Shown in pieces: positions 1-7,742 of a DNA stretch of 64,000 bases. Source of the DNA: Pseudomonas sp. NC02 (GTDB taxonomy: Bacteria > Pseudomonadota > Gammaproteobacteria > Pseudomonadales > Pseudomonadaceae); the NCBI RefSeq assembly GCF_002874965.1, contig NZ_CP025624.1, positions 5,270,001 to 5,334,000 on the forward strand, given 5' to 3'. A model generated the notes under the pieces. That model searched no databases. It saw nothing but the letters and a program-made list of their open reading frames with translations, and was not told where the DNA came from. The stretch's first letter is position 1, and every line of letters starts with the position of its first letter. The position numbers and the translations under genes are program-made.

Positions 1-542
1 ACAAGCTGCACGAATTGAATGAATCACAGATCGCCCGTCAGCGGTTGGCCACCGGCATGGTGTTTCAGCGCTTCAATCTGTTCCCGCACATGACCGTGTT
101 GCAGAACATCATCGAGGGCCCGTGCCAGGTGCTCAAGCGCTCGCCCAAGGAAGCCACCGAGGACGCGCTGGAGTTGCTGGCCCGCGTCGGCCTGGCGGAC
201 AAACGCAATGCCTACCCGGTGGAGTTGTCCGGCGGCCAGCAACAACGTGTGGCAATTGCCCGTGCGCTGGCGATGCGCCCCAAGCTGATGTTGTTTGACG
301 AACCCACGTCAGCCCTCGACCCGGAGCTGGTAGGAGAAGTGCTGTCGGTGATGCGCGATTTGGCCACCACCGGCATGACCATGATTGTGGTCACCCATGA
401 GTTGGGCTTCGCCCGCGAAGTGTCCAACCGCATGGTGTTTATGGATGCCGGCCAGATTGTGGAAGCCGGCAGCCCGGAAGAAATTCTAATAAGCCCACAA
501 AACCCGCGTACCCAAAGCTTTATTTCTGCCGTTCGCACTTAA
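1..542 (+). CDS. Amino-acid ABC transporter ATP-binding protein (5' partial)
   Basis: The reading frame is already open at the left edge, so the N-terminus with the Walker A loop is missing. The visible 180 residues hold the Q-loop (FQRFNLF), the ABC signature (LSGGQQQR), Walker B (LMLFDEP) followed by TSALDPE, and the switch histidine in VTHE. This is the GlnQ/HisP type that powers import of polar amino acids across the inner membrane. The gene ends 26 bp before a periplasmic amino-acid-binding protein, which fits one operon whose permease genes would lie to the left. The substrate cannot be read from this subunit. Confidence 0.93.
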   Translation, partial: KLHELNESQIARQRLATGMVFQRFNLFPHMTVLQNIIEGPCQVLKRSPKEATEDALELLARVGLADKRNAYPVELSGGQQQRVAIARALAMRPKLMLFDEPTSALDPELVGEVLSVMRDLATTGMTMIVVTHELGFAREVSNRMVFMDAGQIVEAGSPEEILISPQNPRTQSFISAVRT

Positions 543-567
543 CTAAAAAACTAACGAGAACGCCCCC

Positions 568-1389
568 ATGAAAAATCTGTTTCTTCCAAGTTTGCTCGTA
601 GGCCTGATGGCCTCCACTTCGGTTTTGGCGGCATTGCCGGCAGCGATCAAGGACAAGGGTGAGATCAGCGCGGCCATAGTGCCGAACTACCCGCCGATGG
701 ATTTCAAGGACACCGCCACCAACAAACTCACCGGCCTGGACTTTGACCTGGGCAACGCCCTGGCCGAGCGCCTGGGGGTGAAGATCAAGTGGCAGGAAAC
801 CGGCTTCGAACAGATGCTCAGCGGCCTGACCACCAAGCGTGTGGACATTGTGCTGTCGGGCATGAGCGACACCGCCGAGCGCCAGAAGTCGGTGACCTTC
901 ATCGATTACTTCACCAGCGGCCCGCAGTTGTACACCCTGGCCAAGCGTGAAGACCTCAAGGAATTGACTGACCTGTGCGGTAAAAAAGTCGGCACCAGCC
1001 GACGTACCACCTGGCCGTCGGAAATTGCCGCGTGGAGCAAGGAAAACTGCGAAAAGGCCGGTAAGCCAGCCATCGTGGTGATTGGCACCGAGGGCTCGGC
1101 GGATGCGCGGGCACAGTTGCAGCAGAACCGTCTGGATGCGGCGATGCAGGGCAGTGAAACCATTCCTTACCTGATGTCGCTGGACAAGGGTAAGTACAAG
1201 CCGGTGGGCCTGGCGATTTCCAAGCAGTTCACGGGGCTTGGGATTGAGAAGAGCAATACTGAGTTGGTCACGGCCATCAGTGAGGCGTTGCAGGGCATGA
1301 TTGATGATGGGACGTATGGCAAGATTCTGAAGAAGTGGGATCTGGAGCAGGGTGCGGTGGAAAAAATCAGCATCAATGCCGGCCAGTAA
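568..1389 (+). CDS. Periplasmic amino-acid-binding protein of ABC transporter (SBP_bac_3)
   Basis: The protein has 273 residues. It starts with a Sec signal peptide (MKNLFLPSLL, hydrophobic to about residue 21, cleavage after VLA). The mature part has the family-3 pattern: a GLDFDLGNALAERLGV block, the GMSDTAERQK region, and a C-terminal helix ending in GTYGKILKKW. Proteins of this family capture polar amino acids and deliver them to a HisM/GlnP-type permease. It directly follows the ATPase gene and has an AACGAGAACG stretch ahead of the ATG. The ligand is not determined. A REP doublet follows the stop. Confidence 0.9.
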   Translation: MKNLFLPSLLVGLMASTSVLAALPAAIKDKGEISAAIVPNYPPMDFKDTATNKLTGLDFDLGNALAERLGVKIKWQETGFEQMLSGLTTKRVDIVLSGMSDTAERQKSVTFIDYFTSGPQLYTLAKREDLKELTDLCGKKVGTSRRTTWPSEIAAWSKENCEKAGKPAIVVIGTEGSADARAQLQQNRLDAAMQGSETIPYLMSLDKGKYKPVGLAISKQFTGLGIEKSNTELVTAISEALQGMIDDGTYGKILKKWDLEQGAVEKISINAGQ

Positions 1390-1400
1390 CTCGATCTAAA

Positions 1401-1490
1401 TGTGGGAGCGGGCTTGCTCGCGAATGCGGTGGATCAGCCAGTACAGTTGGCACTGACACACCGCATTCGCGAGCAAGCCCGCTCCCACAC
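1401..1490. repeat. REP doublet (REPIN-like), GCGGGCTTGCTCGCG type
   Basis: Two inverted arms starting TGTGGGAGCGGGCTTGCTCG and ending in the reverse complement flank a short variable centre (ggatcagcc...tgacaca). The same arms recur at 27561, 37516 and 47313. It lies between the binding protein and the MFS gene, a typical extragenic position for such elements in fluorescent pseudomonads. It could also act as a transcript-stabilising hairpin. Confidence 0.9.
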
Positions 1491-1536
1491 TGGATCTTCA
1501 TCGTCTTGAAAAAAGAATAAGGACATCCGCCCCACC

Positions 1537-2706
1537 GTGGCCACGTACTCCCTGGTAATCCGCCGCCTGATGATCTGCTCGGTGACCATCGTCGTCAGCC
1601 GCGCCATGACCAGCCCATTGCTCGCCCTGTTGCTGAGCACCCGCCTGGGCCTCAACCAGCAAGACATCGGCTTGCTGATGGGCATCGCCGTGTTCATCGC
1701 CACCCTGCTGGGCCTATATGGTGGCTACATCATCGACCGCCTGGAAAAGCGCAAGCTGCTGATCCTGGCGATGCTTTCCAGCTCCATCGGTTTTCTGTTG
1801 CTGACCTTTGCCAGCAACCTGTACCTGACCACCCTGACCCTGGTGATCACCGAAGCCGCTTCGGCACTGTTCCTGATCGGCTCCAAGGCGATCATCAGCG
1901 AGAACCTGCCGGTGGGCCAGCGGGCCAAGGTGTTTTCCCTGCGCTACACCCTGACCAATGTCGGCTATGCCACCGGCCCGATGCTCGGCGTGGTGATTGC
2001 CGGGCAGATGCCCCTGGCACCGTTCCTGATCGCCAGCGCGATTGCCTTTGGCAGCCTGTTCCTGATGATCGGCATCCCACCGACCCAGCGCGACGACAGC
2101 AACAAACCCTTAAGTTTTCTCAGCACCCTGAGGACGCTGCGCAGCGATCGCACCTTGATCCTGTTTACCAGCGGCAGCCTGTTGAGCACCATTGTCCACG
2201 GGCGCTACACCCTCTATCTGTCGCAATTTCTGCTGGTGGCCTACAAGCCGGAGAACGCGCTGAAAATTCTCTCTGCGGTGCTGGCGTGCAACGCCATCAC
2301 GGTGATCCTGATGCAGTACCAGATCGGCCGCTTCCTCAAGCGTGAACAACTGCGCTACTGGATCGTGCTCGGCACCTCACTGTTTATTGCCGGGTTGATC
2401 GGCTTCAGCATGGCGGACGGCCTGGTGTCGTGGTGTGTCGCGATGTTTGTGTTCACCCTCGGGGAGATGATCATCTACCCGTCCGAGTTCCTGTTTATCG
2501 ACACCATCGCCCCGGACGCCCTGCGCGGCAGTTATTACGGCGCACAAAACCTGGCGGCATTTGGCGGGGCGCTGAGCCCGGTGATCTGCGGCTACCTGCT
2601 GATCAACGCATCCCCCGCCTCTATGTTCTATGTACTCAGCGGGCTGACGGCGGTGGGTGGCACCTTGTGTTTCCTGAGTGGCCGGCGTGTGGTGGTCCGT
2701 GCGTAA
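1537..2706 (+). CDS. MFS transporter, probable drug/metabolite exporter
   Basis: The protein has 389 residues with about 12 hydrophobic segments throughout, the usual size for a DHA1-type major facilitator. The cytoplasmic loop after TM2 reads GGYIIDRLEKRKLL, a variant of the MFS motif A (GxxxDRxxxR). The GTG at 1537 is preceded by AAGAATAAGGA, a plausible ribosome-binding site. The gene is separated from the ABC operon by a REP doublet, so it is probably transcribed on its own. It most resembles multidrug or metabolite exporters; the substrate is unknown. Confidence 0.85.
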   Translation: MATYSLVIRRLMICSVTIVVSRAMTSPLLALLLSTRLGLNQQDIGLLMGIAVFIATLLGLYGGYIIDRLEKRKLLILAMLSSSIGFLLLTFASNLYLTTLTLVITEAASALFLIGSKAIISENLPVGQRAKVFSLRYTLTNVGYATGPMLGVVIAGQMPLAPFLIASAIAFGSLFLMIGIPPTQRDDSNKPLSFLSTLRTLRSDRTLILFTSGSLLSTIVHGRYTLYLSQFLLVAYKPENALKILSAVLACNAITVILMQYQIGRFLKREQLRYWIVLGTSLFIAGLIGFSMADGLVSWCVAMFVFTLGEMIIYPSEFLFIDTIAPDALRGSYYGAQNLAAFGGALSPVICGYLLINASPASMFYVLSGLTAVGGTLCFLSGRRVVVRA

Positions 2707-2770
2707 TTTCTACTGATATTTACTCGATATCCCGCTATTAATAGCGAAACCTCTCACGGACCCGAGCCCC

Positions 2771-3721
2771 ATGAAATTCGACACGGCCTACAGCCTGAGT
2801 CTCGACGACAAGCTGTCGATCTATGACGTGCGCGACCTGAATTTCGACGAAACCGCCGCCTTCGATTCCGACAAGGACAGTTTCCTGTGCCCCAACGACG
2901 AATGCCGGGCGGCGTTTGCGGCGGGCAATGTGTTGGGCACGTTCAATGCAAAAAACGTCAATTACCTGCGTATGCCCCACTTCAAGAACATCCCCAGCAC
3001 CCGGCATATTGAAGGTTGCCGGTACGCCAGTCGCCCTGCCGGAAAAGGCGAATCTGAGGATGGGCCGGAGGAAAACTTTCCGTCGGAATTTGTCCTGACG
3101 CGGCGCCAGTACGAACGCAAAACGCCGGTCATCGGTGCTGAGGCTGGCACCGCACAAGAGCCGCCGAAAACGCCGGCAACCCGCAACGCCTTGTCTCACA
3201 GCTCAAGCGACACCACCCCGGACAAGACCAGCGTCTTTGCCCACCCAGTGGAATGCTACGTGTCGAATATCGGCGACAAGGACAAGCTCAAAAGCATGCC
3301 CTTGAAGATCGGTGATCACAGCGCGACCTACTGGACGTTTTTCAAGAAGATCGAATACCTGCAGGACAACAAAGGCCTGATCTACTGGGGCAGGATCAAG
3401 GAGATCAAGGACTACACCAGCAGCTTTCGCATCGACTTCGAAAAGAAAGCCTGGCTCGACAAAAAGCCCTATTCCATCAACGTTTACCTGAGCAAAAAAC
3501 TGATCGAGAACTACCGCAAGCGCAAGGCGTTCCTGGAGCAGATCAAGGCCGCGGTGGACAGTGATCGAGCGCTGTATTGCTTCTTCTACGGGGTGACACC
3601 GGAGCTGAAACAGGTGCCAAGCAAGAAAAACCCCGAGCAGACGTTCGGGGTGTTCAGTGCCAATATCGAGAACCTCGATCACCTGATTATTCGCGAGGCG
3701 CCGGGGTTGGGAGAACGGTAA
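2771..3721 (+). CDS. Unknown protein with possible N-terminal zinc-binding motif
   Basis: The protein has 316 residues, no signal peptide and no membrane segment. Near residue 40 it has C-P-N-D-E-C, followed by MPHF and then H-I-E-G-C about 40 residues later. The CPxxxC...HF...H..C arrangement is like the N-terminal zinc-binding region of CoiA-like proteins, but that is only a motif resemblance. The middle (about 100-155) is polar and probably disordered. The C-terminal half, beginning near YVSNIGDKDK, is a lysine- and aromatic-rich mixed domain. It is single-copy, with no partner on the same strand. No function is assigned. Confidence 0.75.
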   Translation: MKFDTAYSLSLDDKLSIYDVRDLNFDETAAFDSDKDSFLCPNDECRAAFAAGNVLGTFNAKNVNYLRMPHFKNIPSTRHIEGCRYASRPAGKGESEDGPEENFPSEFVLTRRQYERKTPVIGAEAGTAQEPPKTPATRNALSHSSSDTTPDKTSVFAHPVECYVSNIGDKDKLKSMPLKIGDHSATYWTFFKKIEYLQDNKGLIYWGRIKEIKDYTSSFRIDFEKKAWLDKKPYSINVYLSKKLIENYRKRKAFLEQIKAAVDSDRALYCFFYGVTPELKQVPSKKNPEQTFGVFSANIENLDHLIIREAPGLGER

Positions 3722-3733
3722 TGCGATTCCAGG

Positions 3734-4390
3734 TCAGGCCCTTCGGCTGAATAAACGGTACTTTTCACGTGCAAGTGCGGCGCCCGCAGGGTCCAAGCCG
3801 CCTACCGTGACCAACCAGTGAATCAGCATTTCCTCATCCGGTAAATGAAGCCCCTTCACATCTTTCAAGCTTCGAGGCGTATGGTTGATTCGAGCGTCGT
3901 AATGCAGAGCGCTCCAAGGCATTGCAACAAGATCCACGCCTTCTGCGTCCATCTCAAAACTCCGCAATATTTCGTTGATTTGAGTCTGCGCACTCCGATC
4001 ACCCCGCTGCTGTAGAGAGTACGACTCGACCAAACTGACAAATTGCTGCTCAGGCACAGACGGATCAACCAAATCCAAAACATCAGACTTCAAGGCGAGA
4101 TCCAAAACACCACTCATCCACCGATTAATAAAGGTGCGCACGAAGCCATCGGCGTCGGCTTTTTTCATATCAAAAAACAGCATGCAATAGCGGGTTTTCA
4201 GATGTATCGCCAACAGCACATGTTTACGTTGCACCGTCGCGGCATGGACCAGCCACTGATGAGGGTCGGCGTACAGGTCATCGCCCTGGCGCTCTTGTGT
4301 CGGCAGTTTTTGAACCGGGGTAATTTTTTTGCCTTTGTGAACCCGGCTAAAAAAATTACCAGCCGCCTGCGTACAATTAAAACTAAGCAT
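3734..4390 (-). CDS. Unknown protein, possibly DUF6933-like
   Basis: I place the start at the ATG at 4390 because AGGAA lies 8 bases upstream; an in-frame upstream start at 4459 would overlap the preceding gene. The 218-residue product begins MLSFNCTQAAGNFFS and continues with HQWLVHAATVQRKHVLLAIHLKTRYCMLF. That order resembles proteins labelled DUF6933, but I am not certain of the match. No signal peptide or transmembrane helix is visible. It lies 43 bp downstream of another unknown gene on the same strand, so the two probably form an operon. Confidence 0.7.
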   Translation of the reverse strand: MLSFNCTQAAGNFFSRVHKGKKITPVQKLPTQERQGDDLYADPHQWLVHAATVQRKHVLLAIHLKTRYCMLFFDMKKADADGFVRTFINRWMSGVLDLALKSDVLDLVDPSVPEQQFVSLVESYSLQQRGDRSAQTQINEILRSFEMDAEGVDLVAMPWSALHYDARINHTPRSLKDVKGLHLPDEEMLIHWLVTVGGLDPAGAALAREKYRLFSRRA

Positions 4391-4433
4391 CAAGATATTT
4401 CCTGAACATTCTGACTGAAGTCTAAGACAAGAC

Positions 4434-4796
4434 TCAGTCGCCTTGTACGTGTGCAGCAACCCACTCGATTTCGTAACGCTGCCTGACCGCGTAGCCGATA
4501 GCGCTCAATGTCTCTTCGCTTAATACCGACAACTCTGAATCACTCAACAAATCATGCCTGATCATTTGCGCAAGGCTCTCGCGGGCTTTCGAACGACTGT
4601 AGAGATCAAACATTCGGACGACATCGTTATCGCGATCCCTGGTGAGGCTATACAGCGTCCTGTACCGAGCCTCGGCAGAAAGCGTTTCGCGCTCGCTGAT
4701 GGTCTTTGCATCAGCCAGTACGCCTAGGTAAAAGCGTTCAAGCGCCAATGCCCTGAGGACTTTGAACTTCTGCCAATCGCTTTCGGAAATGGACAT
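4434..4796 (-). CDS. Unknown small helical protein
   Basis: The start at 4796 (MSISESDWQKFKVLR) has GGGGGAAT just upstream and removes a poorly composed 22-residue extension. The 120-residue product is charged and looks all-helical, with heptad-like leucines in RALALERFYLGVLADAK and LYSLTRDRDNDVVRMFDLYSR. There is no known catalytic motif. It precedes the unknown gene at 3734-4390 by 43 bp and is probably co-transcribed with it. It could be a small regulatory or partner protein of that gene, which is inference only. Confidence 0.7.
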   Translation of the reverse strand: MSISESDWQKFKVLRALALERFYLGVLADAKTISERETLSAEARYRTLYSLTRDRDNDVVRMFDLYSRSKARESLAQMIRHDLLSDSELSVLSEETLSAIGYAVRQRYEIEWVAAHVQGD

Positions 4797-4874
4797 GACA
4801 TTCCCCCGGTCACTTTCTTTTGAATAGAGAAGTAACCCTAGCCTGCGGCTAAAAGAACGCAAAATCCACTTGCG

Positions 4875-5681
4875 TCAGACCAGCATGCTCACCATCACCA
4901 CGCCCAACAACCCGATATACACCCGCGCATGCAGTGCATCCGGGATGCGACCGATCCACGGCGTGGCCAGGCGAATGCCCAGCAGCGAGCCCAGGGTGAG
5001 GATGGCGAACGCCAGCAAATCGACATAGCCGACAAACCACGCGCCCAATTGCACCTTGGCGAATCCCGCCATGAGCATGTAGGTAAATGTACCGGCCAGC
5101 GCCACCGGCACGCTCAGCGGATTAGCCATGGACGTGGACTGGGACATGCTCAAGCCACAACGGCGCAACAGCGGCACGGTCATCACGCTGCCGCCCACCC
5201 CCAGGAAGGTCGCGATCAGGCCAATGGCGATGCCGCCGCCCGTCACTTCCATGCCGCTCAGGCGTCGTGGCTGGAGCCTGTCGTCCTGGCTGAGAAAGCC
5301 CCTGCGCAACAGACAATCGACGATGGTGATGGCCAGGTAGGCGATAAAGGCGTACCGCATGAAATCGCCGCTGGCGAACATTGCAGCCCCTGCCCCCAGC
5401 ACGGCGCCAACCCCGATGTACCCGCCCAACGGCCACAGGTAGTGGCGAATCAGATTACCTTTGCGACGGTGTTTTCCAGTGGCGATCAGCGCGTTGACGA
5501 TCATCACGCAGGTCGAGGTGGCGACCGCGATATGCATCGCTGATTCACTCACGCCCGCGTCGTGGCTGAGCTTGAGCATGCCGTACAGCAACGGCACCAC
5601 CACGAACCCGCCACCGAAGCCGAACAGCACAGCGGTTACGCCGGTGATGCAGCCGAACAGTGCCAGTAATAGATAGAACAT
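4875..5681 (-). CDS. TauE/SafE family sulfite/organic anion exporter
   Basis: The protein has 268 residues and roughly eight hydrophobic helices in two repeats. Both repeats carry the family glycine-rich motif: GFGGGFVVVPLL near residue 21 and FLGVGGSVMTVPLL near residue 160. Members of this family are inner-membrane permeases linked to export of sulfite, sulfoacetate and related anions. It is divergent from an AraC-type regulator that starts about 70 bp away, a common regulator-transporter pairing. The substrate is unknown. Confidence 0.88.
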   Translation of the reverse strand: MFYLLLALFGCITGVTAVLFGFGGGFVVVPLLYGMLKLSHDAGVSESAMHIAVATSTCVMIVNALIATGKHRRKGNLIRHYLWPLGGYIGVGAVLGAGAAMFASGDFMRYAFIAYLAITIVDCLLRRGFLSQDDRLQPRRLSGMEVTGGGIAIGLIATFLGVGGSVMTVPLLRRCGLSMSQSTSMANPLSVPVALAGTFTYMLMAGFAKVQLGAWFVGYVDLLAFAILTLGSLLGIRLATPWIGRIPDALHARVYIGLLGVVMVSMLV

Positions 5682-5748
5682 CGAGAATCGCCTTCAGTAT
5701 CAGGGAGAGCTGTCGACGATAGAGATTCAAGGCTTGGCCCGCTTGCGC

Positions 5749-6567
5749 ATGTCGGCCAATAATGTGCGAGATATTGCCACTTCCGGGATCAGCTCCATGC
5801 GCAACGTTTCCATCGCTCAGCTCGACCTGACCCCGCGAACGGTCGTGGCAATCGGCACCGACTATCCCCACGGCTATCTGCTCAAGCACCACAGCCATCG
5901 GCGCGGCCAGTTGTTGTATGGCGCCACCGGGGTGATGCAAGTCAGCACCCAGCAAGGCAACTGGGTTGTGCCGCCCCAGCGCGCGGTGTGGATTCCCTCC
6001 CAAGTGCCCCATGAAGTGCTGATGCTCGGCGTGTCGACGCGCAGCCTGTATATCGAACCGCACGCCGTCACCGACTTGGGCACCGACTGCCACGTCATCA
6101 ACGTTTCCCCCCTGATGCGCCAGCTGCTGATGGAGGCGGTGGAGCTGCCGCTGGAATACGACGAGGCCGGGCGCGACGGTGCGCTGGTCAGCCTGCTGTT
6201 GTATGAACTGGCACGCGCCACGCACTTGCCCCTGCATATCCCGCTGCCGGAGGACCCTCGCCTGCTTGCTCTGTGCCTGACGTTTCTGCAGCGGCCGGAC
6301 GTGCACCAGTCACCGGTTCAATGGGCGCAACAATCGCACCTGAGCCTGCGCACCTTCAGCCGGCATTTCCGCCAACAAACCGGCCTGAGCTTCGTGCAGT
6401 GGCGCCAGCGAGCCTGTGTTGTGCAGGCCTTGGCGCGGTTGGCCAGCGGTGCAAGCGTCACCCGGATCGCCCTGGACCTGGGCTATGAAAACCCGGCGGC
6501 ATTTTCCAGCATGTTCCGCCGGGTGCTTGGGCAGTCACCGAGCACCTACCTGGAAGGGGCGAAATAG
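5749..6567 (+). CDS. AraC-family transcriptional regulator with cupin N-terminal domain
   Basis: The N-terminal half is an AraC-binding cupin (HHSHRRGQLLYGATG, then VPPQRAVWIPSQVPHEV). The C-terminal half is the double HTH, with SLRTFSRHFRQQTGLSF and RIALDLGYENPAAFSSMFRR. This layout matches regulators that control a neighbouring exporter, such as NimR. The gene is divergent from the TauE-type permease, which is its likely target. The start is uncertain: I chose the ATG at 5749 (272 residues), but a TTG at 5734 or an ATG at 5794 is also possible, and none has a strong ribosome-binding site. Confidence 0.85.
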   Translation: MSANNVRDIATSGISSMRNVSIAQLDLTPRTVVAIGTDYPHGYLLKHHSHRRGQLLYGATGVMQVSTQQGNWVVPPQRAVWIPSQVPHEVLMLGVSTRSLYIEPHAVTDLGTDCHVINVSPLMRQLLMEAVELPLEYDEAGRDGALVSLLLYELARATHLPLHIPLPEDPRLLALCLTFLQRPDVHQSPVQWAQQSHLSLRTFSRHFRQQTGLSFVQWRQRACVVQALARLASGASVTRIALDLGYENPAAFSSMFRRVLGQSPSTYLEGAK

Positions 6568-6670
6568 AGCGGCGGCAGCGCTATCGGAAAATCCAGTTGA
6601 TGAGCGGTCAAAACAACTGTACAAAAACACAGTATAGTTTGCCCTCCCCCGTCGAACCTGGAGAAAGTCC

Positions 6671-6991
6671 ATGTCCTCTCTGGCAATGAGCAGCACTGTA
6701 GAACAGCAGATCGTCCTTCATCAATTCACCCCACGGCACAGCGTCCAGGCCCGCCTGATGCTGGGCTGGAGCCGGGAAGACCTGGCCCGGGAAGCGGATG
6801 TGGAAGTGGACGCCCTTCAACGTTTTGAAAGCCATGGCGATGTGGACGATGCTGTCCGCCTGAGTGTGGCGTTTCGCCTGGAGGCTGAAGGGTTGGTGTT
6901 TTTCCCGGGCTTTGCGCCGGGGTGGGGGATGAATGTGCGGGGCTCTTTGCCACTGTCGTCAGAGCATTCAGTGCTTGAAACGGTTGAGTAA
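6671..6991 (+). CDS. Small XRE-like helix-turn-helix protein
   Basis: The product has 106 residues. GGAGAAAG precedes the ATG at a good distance. The middle (QARLMLGWSREDLAREADVEVDALQRFESHGD) has the pattern of a Cro/C1-type HTH: a first helix, then a turn and recognition helix. The tail is short and has no enzymatic motif. It sits 47 bp before a toxin-antitoxin pair on the same strand. It could be an independent regulator or could influence that pair; the sequence does not decide. Confidence 0.65.
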   Translation: MSSLAMSSTVEQQIVLHQFTPRHSVQARLMLGWSREDLAREADVEVDALQRFESHGDVDDAVRLSVAFRLEAEGLVFFPGFAPGWGMNVRGSLPLSSEHSVLETVE

Positions 6992-7014
6992 GATTTCTCT
7001 TCGCGCTGACGCTT

Positions 7015-7030
7015 ATCCCTATTTAGGTAT
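7015..7030. promoter_or_regulatory. Inverted repeat upstream of toxin-antitoxin pair (candidate operator)
   Basis: ATCCCTA-TT-TAGGTAT forms 7-base arms with one mismatch and a 2-base spacer, ending 8 bases before the toxin ATG. Antitoxins with an XRE HTH normally repress their own promoter at such palindromes. The assignment is by position and symmetry only. Confidence 0.45.
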
Positions 7031-7038
7031 ATCCTCTC

Positions 7039-7401
7039 ATGAGTTCATGGAAGCCACTCCTCTGGGTGGGCGGTAGCAAGAAAGATCTGCAGCAAATGCC
7101 TGGGCCTGTTCAAGATGTGTTTGGCTTTGCGCTCCACCTCGCCCAAGGAGGAGGCAAGCACTCACAGACCAAGGCATTGAAAGGGTTTGGCGGTAACGCG
7201 GTACTTGAGGTGGTGGAGGATTTCGACAGCAACACTTATCGTGGTGTGTATACCGTCCGTTTCGACTCAGCTGTTTATGTCCTTCATTGCTTCCAGAAAA
7301 AGTCGACGAAAGGCATCGCTACAGCACAGCACGACATACAACTGATCAAACAGCGACTCAAGGCGGCGCAGGATCATGCACAAGCATCACAACGCGATTG
7401 A
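7039..7401 (+). CDS. RelE/ParE-superfamily toxin (HigB/Gp49-like)
   Basis: The 120-residue protein matches the phage-derived Gp49/HigB2 branch of RelE toxins. Landmarks are the N-terminal MPGPVQDVFGFALHLAQGG helix, ALKGFGGNAVLEVVEDF, and the core strand pair YRGVYTVRF...VYVLHCFQKKSTKGI. The FQKKS...G block holds the basic residues expected of ribosome-dependent mRNA interferases. It overlaps the antitoxin gene by 26 bp, with the toxin first, which is the usual order for HigBA. The Shine-Dalgarno sequence is weak, consistent with low toxin expression. Confidence 0.85.
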   Translation: MSSWKPLLWVGGSKKDLQQMPGPVQDVFGFALHLAQGGGKHSQTKALKGFGGNAVLEVVEDFDSNTYRGVYTVRFDSAVYVLHCFQKKSTKGIATAQHDIQLIKQRLKAAQDHAQASQRD

Positions 7402-7714
7402 GATCGAAGAAAGCACCGGCAATGTCTATGAAGACATCGGGCAGCCCGACGCCAGTGAAATGCAGGTCAAGGCACAGCTGGCGACGAAGATTGGTGAGAT
7501 TCTCAAGGCACGTAGCCTCACTCAGGCACAAGCCTCCGTCATTCTCGGTTTATCCCAACCCAAGGTGTCTGAAATGCTGCGTGGCAGGTTTCGGGGTATC
7601 AGTGAAGCCAAAATGCTTGAGTGTTTGTCGCGCCTGGGGCGCGATGTGCAAATCGTTATTACGGCTGCGCCAGCTTCACGTACTCAAGGACGTATTGAAG
7701 TGCTATTCGCCTGA
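7376..7714 (+). CDS. XRE-family antitoxin (HigA-like)
   Basis: The 112-residue protein has a Cro/C1-type HTH at about residues 40-85 (KARSLTQAQASVILGLSQPKVSEMLRG), of the HTH_37 kind found with Gp49-type toxins. The N-terminal 25 residues are acidic and probably wrap the toxin. Its ATG lies inside the toxin gene, so translation is coupled. It most likely neutralises the toxin and represses the promoter at the palindrome 7015-7030. The pair is stand-alone, with no mobile element next to it. Confidence 0.85.
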   Translation: MHKHHNAIEIEESTGNVYEDIGQPDASEMQVKAQLATKIGEILKARSLTQAQASVILGLSQPKVSEMLRGRFRGISEAKMLECLSRLGRDVQIVITAAPASRTQGRIEVLFA

Positions 7715-7742
7715 GTTGCCCTAGGTTCTGGCTCCCGCAAGT

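Noticed and set aside
1401..1490. Insertion-sequence ends or att sites at the REP doublets
   Set aside because: No transposase, target duplication or integrase is adjacent; the same arms recur in many intergenic spacers as expected for REP elements.
4043..4405. Forward open frame inside the unknown gene at 3734-4390
   Set aside because: It is antisense to a better-composed frame with a ribosome-binding site and has none itself.
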